From the NCBI GenBank assembly GCA_001897755.1, contig MKUJ01000001.1, positions 254,102 to 318,101 on the forward strand: a stretch of 64,000 nucleotides of DNA, in the 5' to 3' direction. The position numbers and the translations under genes were made by a program. Position 1 is the stretch's first letter; each line of letters starts with the position of its first letter. The stretch comes from Afipia sp. 64-13 (GTDB lineage Bacteria > Pseudomonadota > Alphaproteobacteria > Rhizobiales > Xanthobacteraceae). This document shows, one piece after another, positions 10,133 to 19,058 of the stretch. The notes beneath the pieces are model-generated. The model ran no database searches. It saw only the letters and a list, made by a program, of their open reading frames with translations, and was not told where the DNA came from.

Positions 10133-10263
10133 ATTGAGCGAGCCGCACGTTTTCCGCGTCATTGCGGGGAGCGTTAGCGACGAAGTAATCCAGCTCTTTG
10201 CAATGCCCGCGACAGGCGCGGGCATAACGATGAATAGGACGTGGCGATGAGCGACTTCGCCGC

Positions 10264-10485
10264 TCAATAATGCGGCGGTGGCGGTTCGTCGCCGGGCGAG
10301 GCGGGGATCGCATCCTCGGCGGCGGCGAGCCGGTCGCCGAGCCGCACCAGTTCGCGCGTCAGGCGGTCGATCTCTTTCCACTGCGCGGTCAGGGCCTGGT
10401 TCAGCGCCTCGATGGTGTGCTCCTGATAGGCGACGCGCGTCTCCAGCGTTTCGATGCGCGCCTCAAGGGGCGAAAGCTCAGTCAT
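10264..10485 (-). CDS. slyX: SlyX family protein
   Basis: MTELSPLEARIETLETRVAYQEHTIEALNQALTAQWKEIDRLTRELVRLGDRL...PPPPHY: short coiled coil with PPPHY tail; overlaps the end of trhO. Confidence 0.88.
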   Translation of the reverse strand: MTELSPLEARIETLETRVAYQEHTIEALNQALTAQWKEIDRLTRELVRLGDRLAAAEDAIPASPGDEPPPPHY

Positions 10486-11248
10486 CGCTGTCCTCGTTTG
10501 CTGTTTCGCCGGGCTGTTGCGCGCGTTCGACCAGACCGTGGCCGAGCGCGATGCGCTGGTCGAACACGAAGCATTCGCCCTGCCAGCGGCTCTGCTCCTG
10601 AGGAATCTCCTCAAGATATTTCAGGATGCCGCCCTTGAGGTGATAGACCTGCGTAAAGCCGCGCGCCAGCAGATAGGAGCTGGCCTTCTCGCAGCGGATG
10701 CCGCCGGTGCAGAACATCGCGATTGCCTTGTCGCGCGCGGGATCGAGCGCGCGGTCGGCGTAATCCTTGAACTGGCTGAAGCTGGTGATTTGCGGGTCGG
10801 TCGCGCCGGCGAAGGTGCCCATCTCGACCTCGAACTGGTTGCGGGTGTCGAGCAGCACCATGCCCGGTCGCGCGATCAATTCGTTCCAGTCCTGCGCCTC
10901 GACATAGGTGCCGACCCGCGCGGTGGGGTCGGTGCCTTCGCCGCGCAGCGTCACGATCTCCTGCTTGAGCCGGACCTTGAGACGCTGGAACGGCATCTGC
11001 GCCGCCTGGGAGAATTTCAGTTCGAGATTGTCGAGCCGGCCGCCGAACAGCGCGCCGCCGCGGAGCTGGTTGATCAGCGCGTCGATCGCCACCGCGCTGC
11101 CGGCCACGGTGCCGTTGATGCCTTCGGCGGCGAGCAGCACGATGCCCTTGATGCCGAGCGCCGCGCACATGTTGCGCAGCGGCTCGCGCAGGCTCTCGAA
11201 GTCCGGCAGCGGCACGAACTGATAGAAGGCGGCGACCTTGTACGACAT
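10478..11248 (-). CDS. trhO: tRNA uridine(34) hydroxylase, rhodanese domain (TrhO/YceA)
   Basis: MSYKVAAFYQFVPLPDF..., rhodanese active site MFCTGGIRCEKASSYLLARGF; start placed at MSYKV. Confidence 0.92.
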   Translation of the reverse strand: MSYKVAAFYQFVPLPDFESLREPLRNMCAALGIKGIVLLAAEGINGTVAGSAVAIDALINQLRGGALFGGRLDNLELKFSQAAQMPFQRLKVRLKQEIVTLRGEGTDPTARVGTYVEAQDWNELIARPGMVLLDTRNQFEVEMGTFAGATDPQITSFSQFKDYADRALDPARDKAIAMFCTGGIRCEKASSYLLARGFTQVYHLKGGILKYLEEIPQEQSRWQGECFVFDQRIALGHGLVERAQQPGETANEDSDD

Positions 11249-11300
11249 CGCGCCGTTATAAAGGCCGCGGGCGCGGAGGCAAACCCGCGCTTGCCCCATC

Positions 11301-11393
11301 GTCATCACCGGGCTTGTCCCGGTGATCCACGGCTTCACGATAAATCAGTAAGAGAAGGCGTGGATGGCCGGGTCAAGCCCGGCCATGACGGGT
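11301..11393. repeat. Pair of intergenic palindromic repeats (gtcatcaccgggcttgtcccggtgatccacg; gcgtggatggccgggtcaagcccggccatgacg)
   Basis: Self-complementary arms; 31-nt inverted copy at 10101-10131. Confidence 0.75.
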
Positions 11394-11445
11394 TCCAACA
11401 AATACGCTGGTTTCATTGGCTCTGTTTTGAGCCTGTCTCTGAGGC

Positions 11446-13035
11446 TCAGAACCCCATCGCCGCGCCGTCGCTGCGCGGATCGGTGGCTCCTTCGAACACG
11501 CTGTCCGGGTGACGCACCACGGCGCCGCCATGGCCCATGGTCGAGGTGAAATCGGGCAGCACCTCGATGTCGTGGCCGGCGTCGCGCATCGCCTGGATCA
11601 GCGCCGGGTCGAACCGGCTCTCCAGCTTCAGCGTGACGGTGGCATCGCCCCAGGTCTTGCCGAGCAGCCAGCGCGGCGCGGTGATGGCCTGTTGCAGGCC
11701 CTGGCCGTAGATCGCGTAGCGGCTGAAGATCGCCGACTGCGTCTGCGGCTGGCCTTCGCCGCCCATGTTGCCGTAGACCATGCGGCGGCCGTCGTCGAAC
11801 AGCGCCATCGCCGGGTTGAGGGTGTGGAACGGCTTGCGGCCGGGGCGCAGCGCGCGCGGACCATCGCCGTCGAGCACGAAGCTGGAGCCGCGGTTCTGCC
11901 AGACGATGGCAGAGTTATCGAGCGTGCAGCCCGAGCCGAACTCGAAATAGACGCTCTGGATGAAGGAGACCGAAACGCCGTTGCCGTCGATCGCGCCGGC
12001 CCACACGGTATCGCCCGGATTGGCGACGTAGGGCCAGGGCAGCGCGCGCTTGCGGTCGATCCTCTTGGCGAGCTCGTCGAGCTTCTCCTTGGTCAGGTAG
12101 TCCTCGCAGCGCTCCTTCATGTGGGCCGGGTCGCTGACCACGGCGTCGCGCACCAGGAACGCCTGCTTGGTGGATTCGACGATGCCGTGCAGGTAGTCGA
12201 AGCTCTCGCATTCGGCGACATTGAGGCGCTCGAACAGCGCGAGGATCATCAGCGAGGCGAGGCCCTGCGTCGGCGGCGGGAAGTTGAACAGCCGCGCGCC
12301 CTTGACCGGCACCGAGATTGCCTCGCGGCGCTGCACCTTGTGCGCGGCGAGGTCTTCCAGCGTCACCGGCGAGCCGACGCGCGCCAGATCCGCCGCGATC
12401 TCCTTGGCGAGCGTGCCCTGATAGGCGTCCATCGGGCCGCGTTCGCCGATCTGCCGCAGCGTCTTGCCGAGCGCGGCGAGCTTCATCACCGAACCCTCGC
12501 GCGGCGCCTTGCCGTCCACCAGGAAGTGGCTGGCGAAGCCCGGCGCGTCCTTGAGGCCGGCGAGCTTGCTCTCGGTCAGTTCGCGCTGGCTCGCGGTGAC
12601 GGCGAAGCCGTTTTCGGCCGACCACACCGCGTCCTCGAGAAGACGCGACAGCGGCAGCTTGCCGCCGATTTCACGGCTGAGGGCATAGGCCTCGGCCCAG
12701 CCCGACAGGGTGCCGGCCACGGTGTTGGCGGCGAGCGGGCCGCGCTCGGGGATCGTCTTGAGACCCTTCGACTTGTAGAGGTCGACGGTGGCGGCCTTGG
12801 CCGCGGCGCCGCAGGCGTCGATCGCGACCGGCGGCTTGCCGTCGACGCTGATCAGCCAGAAACCGTCGCCGCCGATCGAGTTCATGTGCGGATAGACCAC
12901 GGCCAGATTGGCCGCGATCGCGATCATTGCCTCGATGGCGTTGCCGCCCTCGCGCAGGACGCGCAGGCCAGCCTCGCTGGCGAGATGATGGGGGGCGGTC
13001 ACCATGCCGCGGCGGGAACGGGGAGTGTTCAGCAT
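11446..13035 (-). CDS. Gamma-glutamyltransferase family protein
   Basis: RRGMVTAPHHLASEAGLRVLREGGNAIEAMIAIAANLAVVYPHMNSIGGDGFWL; VSFIQSVYFEFGSGCTLDNSAIVWQNRG. Confidence 0.92.
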   Translation of the reverse strand: MLNTPRSRRGMVTAPHHLASEAGLRVLREGGNAIEAMIAIAANLAVVYPHMNSIGGDGFWLISVDGKPPVAIDACGAAAKAATVDLYKSKGLKTIPERGPLAANTVAGTLSGWAEAYALSREIGGKLPLSRLLEDAVWSAENGFAVTASQRELTESKLAGLKDAPGFASHFLVDGKAPREGSVMKLAALGKTLRQIGERGPMDAYQGTLAKEIAADLARVGSPVTLEDLAAHKVQRREAISVPVKGARLFNFPPPTQGLASLMILALFERLNVAECESFDYLHGIVESTKQAFLVRDAVVSDPAHMKERCEDYLTKEKLDELAKRIDRKRALPWPYVANPGDTVWAGAIDGNGVSVSFIQSVYFEFGSGCTLDNSAIVWQNRGSSFVLDGDGPRALRPGRKPFHTLNPAMALFDDGRRMVYGNMGGEGQPQTQSAIFSRYAIYGQGLQQAITAPRWLLGKTWGDATVTLKLESRFDPALIQAMRDAGHDIEVLPDFTSTMGHGGAVVRHPDSVFEGATDPRSDGAAMGF

Positions 13036-13330
13036 CGCTTCAGTCCAACAGGTTGAGCCCGCCGCGGCGGGAGTTAAGTAAGAGAAATCTTCATTGGCCT
13101 TTTAGACCAAAAAGACGACGTTTCCAAACAGGGAAATGCCCGGCCACCGGCCGGGCATCCCTGCGGGTGAGACGCCTGATGGTGGGACCCCGGCATCTGC
13201 GCCGTTTTGGCGACGCAAAAGCCGGAATCGAAGGCCATCGGCACATGGATGGCGGCTCAAGAGAAGTCGGGATTCGACTTTCGCTTGGCGGGCCCGCGGC
13301 GTGGCGGGAGCGAATATCGAACCCGCTTCC

Positions 13331-14614
13331 TTAAGCGTGCCTATGACGCTCGAACCACTTCTGGCGCCAGGATTTTAGCACGAAGAGCGCGAGCAGGCCG
13401 GTCAGAATGTCCATGAAAATGATCAGGCCGAACACCGGCAGCCAGCTTCCGGTGGATTCGCGCAGCATCGCCGCCACCGGACCGCCGAGCACCGAGCCGA
13501 CGCCCTGTGCCATATAAAGGAAGCCGTAATTGGTGGTGGCGTTCTTGGTGCCGAAGGTGTCGGTCAGCGTGGAGGGGAACAGCGAGAAGATTTCGCCCCA
13601 GCCGAAGAACACGAGGCCCGACAGCAGCACGACCGCCAGCGCGTTCTCGCGATAGAGCACCATCAGGCCGATGGCGAAGCCTTCGAGAATGAAGGCGATG
13701 CCCATGGTGTTCTCGCGGCCGATGCGGTCCGAGACCCAGCCGAAGAACGGACGGGTCAGACCGTTGGTGACGCGGTCCACGGTGAGCGCGAGCGGCAACG
13801 CCGCGAGGCCCCAGATCATGACGTCGGCGACGCCGAAATCGCGGGTGAAGTTGGCGAACTGCGAGATCACCATGAGGCCGCCGGTGGACATCATGGTCAT
13901 CATCACGAACATCAGCCAGAACAGTGGCGTCTTCAGCATCTCCTTCGATGTGAAGTCATGCACCGAGGTTTTGACCTTGGCCGAGATGTTGGCTTTGGCC
14001 GCGGAGGTTTCATGCGATTCCGGATTGCGCAGGCCGAGCGCGGCGAGCACGCCGACGACGCCGAGGATGATGCCGAAGGTCACCAGCGTCGATTGCGCGC
14101 CGGAGGTTTTCAGCATGGTGTCGATCGGGAAGGTGGTCAGGATCGCGCCGAAGCCGTAGCCCGCGGCGACCATGCCGGTGGCGAAGCCGCGGCGGTCCGG
14201 AAACCAGCGCACCATCAGGCCGATGATGCCGACATAGACGATGCCGGTGCCGATGCCGCAGAACAGGCCGTAGGTCAGGTACAGGCCGGTCAGCGAAGTG
14301 ACGTTGGCCGACAGCACCCAGCCGAGACCGGAGAGAGCGCCGCCGACGGCGATCAGGAGTTTCGGGCCGAACCTGTCGACCAGCCAGCCTTGCGCCGGCG
14401 AGAACCAGGTTTGCAGAACGATGAGAAGCGAGAAGGTGACTTGAATGGCCGGCAGTGTTGCGCCGGTAGTGCTTTGAAATGATTTAACGAATAGCGTCCA
14501 GACGTATTGCGGGCTTGAGATCGCCATCATGGCGACCATGCCCAGCCCAAGCTGGATCCAGCGTGCGCTGGTATTGATTGCAATATCCTCAGTGTCCCTC
14601 GACGAAACAGACAT
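13331..14614 (-). CDS. MFS transporter, oxalate/formate antiporter (OFA)-like, copy 1
   Basis: 12-TM MFS protein; LTYGLFCGIGTGIVYVGIIGLMVRWFPDRRGFATGMVAAGYGFGA. Very similar to 15081-16367. Confidence 0.85.
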   Translation of the reverse strand: MSVSSRDTEDIAINTSARWIQLGLGMVAMMAISSPQYVWTLFVKSFQSTTGATLPAIQVTFSLLIVLQTWFSPAQGWLVDRFGPKLLIAVGGALSGLGWVLSANVTSLTGLYLTYGLFCGIGTGIVYVGIIGLMVRWFPDRRGFATGMVAAGYGFGAILTTFPIDTMLKTSGAQSTLVTFGIILGVVGVLAALGLRNPESHETSAAKANISAKVKTSVHDFTSKEMLKTPLFWLMFVMMTMMSTGGLMVISQFANFTRDFGVADVMIWGLAALPLALTVDRVTNGLTRPFFGWVSDRIGRENTMGIAFILEGFAIGLMVLYRENALAVVLLSGLVFFGWGEIFSLFPSTLTDTFGTKNATTNYGFLYMAQGVGSVLGGPVAAMLRESTGSWLPVFGLIIFMDILTGLLALFVLKSWRQKWFERHRHA

Positions 14615-15080
14615 TCTCAGCCTCCCAAATTTTCTTTAGGGGGAACTGCCCCACGGCTAGTATGTCAGTGATGGCGCGATGGAGTGGAAAATTTGATCAA
14701 AAGTGCAGGATTGAGGCGTTCTGTCGCAGTAAACAGGGGCGGATGCCGCAAGCTATCCACATCGCGACGTGAATCGCGGGCCAGTTGCGCTGCGATGCAT
14801 CATTTATAGCGGCGTAATTTACCGTTTCGCATAACGGTCGCGGTTCGAGGTCGCGATGTGAAAGATTCGCGCCGAATGGAATGAACGAGTTTTCCGTTAT
14901 CGCGAGCCAACGGGTCGGCGCCACCAGCGCGGTTACGCGCTCCTTTCGCCAGCGCGGTGACGCGCGTCTTTCGACATGCTCTGGCGCCGCCCGATGAGGC
15001 TCCGCGAAGCAATCCAGAATCCATAAAGGATCGGATTGCTTCGCGCCTCGCAATGACGTTCGGCCTGCTCCTGGTCTGTC

Positions 15081-16367
15081 TTATTCCGCCGGCGCGTGGA
15101 TTGTCCGTATCGGCGAGAATCCGGCGAACCAGCGTGCGCGCCACGGCTTGAGCACGAACAGCGCGAGCAGGCCGGTCAGCACGTCCATGAAGATGATGAC
15201 GCCGAACACCGGCAGCCAGCTTCCGGTCGAGTCACGCAGCATTGCCGCCACCGGACCGCCGAGTACCGAACCGACGCCCTGCGCCATATAGAGGAAGCCG
15301 TAATTGGTGGTGGCGTTCTTGGTGCCGAAGGTGTCGGTCAGCGTCGAGGGAAACAGCGAAAAGATTTCGCCCCAGCCGAAGAACACGAGGCCCGACAACA
15401 GCACGACCGCCAGCGCATTCTCGCGGAACAGCACCATCAATGTGATCGCCGCGCCTTCCAGGATGAAGGCGATGCCCATGGTGTTCTCGCGGCCGATGCG
15501 GTCCGACACCCAGCCGAAGAACGGGCGGGTGAGGCCGTTGGTGATGCGGTCCACCGTGAGCGCCAGCGGCAAGGCGGCGAGGCCCCAGACCATGACATTG
15601 GCGACGCCGAAGTCGCGGGTGAAGTTGGCGAACTGCGAGATCACCATGAGGCCGCCGGTCGACATCATGGTCATCATCCCGAACATCAGCCAGAACAGCG
15701 GCGTCTTCAGCATCTCCTTGGGCTCGTAGTCATGTGACGAGGTCGCAACTTTGGTGGAGGTCGCCGCAACCGCGATCTCGCCTTGCTGCGGATTGCGCAG
15801 GCCGAGCGCGGCGAGCACGCCGACGACGCCGAGGATGATGCCGAAGGTGACGAGCGTGGTCTTGTAGTCCGACGACTTCATCATCGAGTCGATCGGGAAG
15901 GTGGTCAGGATCGCGCCGAAGCCGTAGCCCGCCGCCACCATGCCGGTGGCGAAGCCGCGGCGGTCGGGAAACCAGCGCACCATCAATCCGACGATGCCGA
16001 CATAGACGATGCCGGTGCCGAGGCCGCAGAACAGGCCGTAGGTCAGATACAGGCCGGCCAGCGACGTGATGTGCGCCGACAAGACCCAGCCGAGACCGGA
16101 CAGCGCGCCGCCGACGGCGATCAGAAGTTTCGGTCCGAATTTATCGACCAGCCAGCCTTGCGCCGGCGAAAACCATGTCTGCAGCACGATGAGCAGGGAG
16201 AAGGTGACCTGAATGGCCGGCAGCGTCGCGCCGGTGGTGGTCTGGAATGATTTGACGAACAGCGTCCACACATATTGCGGACTTGAGATCGCCATCATGG
16301 CGATGACGCCGAGAACAAGCTGCGTCCAGCGCGCATTGTTGGACTGGGGATCAGTTACCGAGCTCAT
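15081..16367 (-). CDS. MFS transporter, oxalate/formate antiporter (OFA)-like, copy 2
   Basis: Paralogue of 13331-14614, with long identical stretches (FVLKSWR / FVLKPWR C-terminus, TTGATLPAIQVTFSLLIVLQTWFSPAQGWLVD). Confidence 0.85.
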   Translation of the reverse strand: MSSVTDPQSNNARWTQLVLGVIAMMAISSPQYVWTLFVKSFQTTTGATLPAIQVTFSLLIVLQTWFSPAQGWLVDKFGPKLLIAVGGALSGLGWVLSAHITSLAGLYLTYGLFCGLGTGIVYVGIVGLMVRWFPDRRGFATGMVAAGYGFGAILTTFPIDSMMKSSDYKTTLVTFGIILGVVGVLAALGLRNPQQGEIAVAATSTKVATSSHDYEPKEMLKTPLFWLMFGMMTMMSTGGLMVISQFANFTRDFGVANVMVWGLAALPLALTVDRITNGLTRPFFGWVSDRIGRENTMGIAFILEGAAITLMVLFRENALAVVLLSGLVFFGWGEIFSLFPSTLTDTFGTKNATTNYGFLYMAQGVGSVLGGPVAAMLRDSTGSWLPVFGVIIFMDVLTGLLALFVLKPWRARWFAGFSPIRTIHAPAE

Positions 16368-16638
16368 GGGATATCTCCTTTGCTACAGGGTAACTTCAGC
16401 AAGGAGTATGCCAGCTGTGTTCGCAGTCGGTGGGACAACATATGACGTGAACGCATGGCGAGGCCATGATCAATTCGCTTCGCACGAAATCGATCATGTA
16501 TCCGCAGACATGCACGGTCGCAAAACGCTGCATCAGCGCGTGCTGCCGCGATGACTGCTGCTCAAATACGGAAAGAACGAAGGCAGGAGCTTCAATGCGC
16601 GAAGGAATCTTCTCGGGGCCGCCGTAGCGCCTGCGCAA

Positions 16639-16728
16639 TCAGGCGGCAGCCTGCTGCTTTTTCAGGCCTTCGATTGCGGTCTTGACGATCGGGGCCATGC
16701 CTTCGCCGCCAAGGCGAGCTTGTCGTCA
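16639..16728 (-). pseudogene. Probable internally deleted remnant of formate dehydrogenase delta subunit (FdsD-like)
   Basis: Immediately downstream of fdhD. One frame reads DDKLA..., the next reads ...LGGEGMAPIVKTAIEGLKKQQAAA*, resembling FdsD start and end; the middle is missing and the frames differ. Confidence 0.45.
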
Positions 16729-17550
16729 TTATGCGACGTGGGTGGCCTTTCCCGGCGAAATACGGTGCATGTGCGTGAAAATCTCGAAACCGTCGGCGCG
16801 GGCGATTGCGGCAAGCGTGATGCCCGCGCGTTCGGCCATCCTGATCGCAAGCGCGGTGGGGGCGGAGACCGAGACGATCAGCGAGGCGCCGATCGAGGCG
16901 GTCTTCTGCACCATCTCGACCGAGACGCGGCTGGTCAGCAGCACCGCGCCTTCGCTGGCGGCGATGCTTTTGCGCGCCAGCGCGCCGGCGAGCTTGTCGA
17001 GCGCGTTGTGACGGCCGACATCTTCGCGGATTTCCATGATGCCGGACTGCGGGGTCCAGAACGCGGCGGCGTGGACCGCGCGGGTGATGGTGTTGAGCTT
17101 CTGCAGCGGGTAGAGGCCCTGCATCGCGGTCATGATCTCTTGCGGGGTGACGCGGATGCCTTCGCCGACGATGGCGACCGGCTTCATCGCCTCGGCAATC
17201 GAGTCGATGCCGCACAGGCCGCAGCCGGTGGGGCCGGCGATATGTCGCCGCCGCTCGTGCAACTGGTCGGCGTTGTGTTTGGTCAGCCACATCCGCAGTT
17301 CGATGCCCTCGTCCTGCGGAACGACCTCGAGCGACTCGATGTCCGACATGTCGTTGATGATGCCCTCGGTGAGGCTGAAGCCCACGGCGAAGTCCTCGAG
17401 ATCCTGCGGCGTGCCCATCATCACGGCGTAGGTGCCGGCGTCGTAGGACAAGGCCAGCGCCGTTTCCTCGGGCACGGAGCGGTCGCCTTCGCTGAAGCCG
17501 CTTTCGCGCCAGATCAGGCGATGAGCATTGACGATCGGGGATTCGTTCAC
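16729..17550 (-). CDS. fdhD: Formate dehydrogenase accessory sulfurtransferase FdhD
   Basis: GPTGCGLCGIDSIAEA (CxxC), REDVGRHNALDKLAGAL, LLTSRVSVEMVQKTASIG; GTG start. Confidence 0.93.
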   Translation of the reverse strand: MNESPIVNAHRLIWRESGFSEGDRSVPEETALALSYDAGTYAVMMGTPQDLEDFAVGFSLTEGIINDMSDIESLEVVPQDEGIELRMWLTKHNADQLHERRRHIAGPTGCGLCGIDSIAEAMKPVAIVGEGIRVTPQEIMTAMQGLYPLQKLNTITRAVHAAAFWTPQSGIMEIREDVGRHNALDKLAGALARKSIAASEGAVLLTSRVSVEMVQKTASIGASLIVSVSAPTALAIRMAERAGITLAAIARADGFEIFTHMHRISPGKATHVA

Positions 17551-17562
17551 GCCGCGCTCCTG

Positions 17563-17778
17563 TTATTTCGCGACCTCGGCGCGGATGATCCGCCGCGAGG
17601 CGCGCGCATGCTCCTCATAGGAGTTCTGCCGCTCGCTCGGATCGTTGGAGGGCATGATCTGCATCGCGGTGACCCTGAACCCGCGCCATTGACGCCAATC
17701 CGAGCAGTCCGGTCACCACATGGCCCTGTGTATCAGGATGATGGCAGGTCGTATAGACGACGCCCGGCGCGGGGCACC
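17563..17778 (-). pseudogene. C-terminal remnant of NAD-dependent formate dehydrogenase alpha subunit (fdhA/fdsA), frameshifted
   Basis: Minus-strand conceptual translation: APGVVYTTCHHPDTQGHVVTG then, after a frame change, DCSDWRQWRGFRVTAMQIMPSNDPSERQNSYEEHARASRRIIRAEVAK*. Resembles the FDH alpha C-terminus (VVYTTFHHPDT.../SDW...VTA.Q..PSN.PS...YEEHARASRRI). Lies 13 bp upstream of fdhD on the same strand. Confidence 0.75.
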
Positions 17779-17879
17779 ACCTAACACACGGGCGTCAAAC
17801 GCCTTCCTTGATCAAGACGCTGGTTCCGATGCCGCGTCAGCGGAATTTGGTCAATCTATTTGGAGGTGTTTAAATACCT

Positions 17880-18812
17880 TTATCCAAAATGACCGATCCC
17901 GGGCATGGTGTCCGGAAGGGTCTTGGCCAGATGGTGGGCCACGTCAGCCAGAGCGGCGGTGAGCGGGGTCATCGGCTCGCGGTGGAGGATCACCAGACCG
18001 ACCGATTGCACGTTCTCCGGCTCCACGATCGGGATGGAGCGGACCTTGTCGGTGAGGCCGAGGGATTCGGCCAGCAGCGCCGGCATCACGCTCGCCCATT
18101 TGCCGGTCCGCACATGAGAATAGAGCACGATCATCGAATTGGATTCGAGGGTCGGGGCCACCGCGACGCCGGCCCGAAACAGCATCTGGTCGATGATGCG
18201 ACGGTTCTGCATGTCCGGCGTCAGCAGGCAGAGCGGGATTTTTGCAATCTCCGCCCAGGTCACGCTGCTGCGGTCGCCGAGCGGGCTGTCGGCCGCAGTG
18301 AGCAGGCGATACTGTTCGAGATAAAGCGGGATGCGGTTGACGTGGCCGAGCGGCTCGTTGTCGAGATAGGTCAGGCCGGCATCGACCTCGAGATTTTCCA
18401 GCATGCGCAGGATCTCGATCGAGGTGCGCGAGATGATGGTGAATTTGACGCCGGGGTGACGCGCGCGGAACGGCGTGGTCAGCGCGGCGGTCATCGCCAG
18501 CGCGGTCGGAATCGCCGCGATCCGCAGATGGCCGGTAAGGCCGTGCTTGAGCGTCTCGATATCCTCGTGCATTGCCCGCGCATCGCCGACGATGCGCCGC
18601 GCCCACACCAGCACGCGCTCGCCTTCCGGCGTGAAGCCCTGGAAGCGCGAGCCGCGATTGACCAGCAGCATACCGAAGGTGTCTTCCAGGTGCTTGATCG
18701 CGGCTGACAGCGTCGGCTGGCTGACGTGACAGGCTTCGGCGGCGCGTCCAAAATGTTCTTCGCGGGCCAGCGCCAGCAGGAATTCGAGTTTGTCGATCAT
18801 CGCAGTCTTCAA
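17880..18812 (-). CDS. LysR family transcriptional regulator
   Basis: N-terminal HTH DKLEFLLALAREEHFGRAAEACHVSQPTLSAAIKHLEDTFGMLLVNRGSRFQGFTPEGERVLVWARRI. Confidence 0.93.
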   Translation of the reverse strand: MKTAMIDKLEFLLALAREEHFGRAAEACHVSQPTLSAAIKHLEDTFGMLLVNRGSRFQGFTPEGERVLVWARRIVGDARAMHEDIETLKHGLTGHLRIAAIPTALAMTAALTTPFRARHPGVKFTIISRTSIEILRMLENLEVDAGLTYLDNEPLGHVNRIPLYLEQYRLLTAADSPLGDRSSVTWAEIAKIPLCLLTPDMQNRRIIDQMLFRAGVAVAPTLESNSMIVLYSHVRTGKWASVMPALLAESLGLTDKVRSIPIVEPENVQSVGLVILHREPMTPLTAALADVAHHLAKTLPDTMPGIGHFG

Positions 18813-18906
18813 CCTCGCCCGGACCGCTCCGGCCGGATCGGAACGCTCGCCTGTCGATCAACACAGGTTCCCCGGCATAGTCAAATCCAATCAAGCCGTT
18901 GAAAAG

Positions 18907-18931
18907 GGAACCATGACCGGCGGGGCACGTT
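18907..18931 (+). promoter_or_regulatory. EcfG-type general stress response promoter upstream of hpnP
   Basis: GGAAC (18907-18911), 16-nt spacer, CGTT (18928-18931): exact match to the alphaproteobacterial EcfG consensus GGAAC-N16/17-CGTT. Confidence 0.75.
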
Positions 18932-19058
18932 TTTCCCTGGGATCGTCAAGCGTTGTCGCTATCTGCGCGGCCGGAAGACGAGACGGTGCCTTCGCCTTGA
19001 TTCCGGCGCGGCTTGTCCGTCCCTGGATCATCGCAACACGGACCAGCCGGGGCAGTCC

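Noticed and set aside
9679-10263. Possible degenerate transposase or IS
   Set aside because: No ORF with transposase motifs; only short palindromic repeats visible.
11509-13056. 515-aa plus-strand ORF
   Set aside because: Antisense to the gamma-glutamyltransferase gene; low-complexity composition.
16396-16638. 80-aa minus-strand ORF between the OFA gene and the fdhD region
   Set aside because: No family resemblance and no convincing ribosome binding site; probably non-coding.
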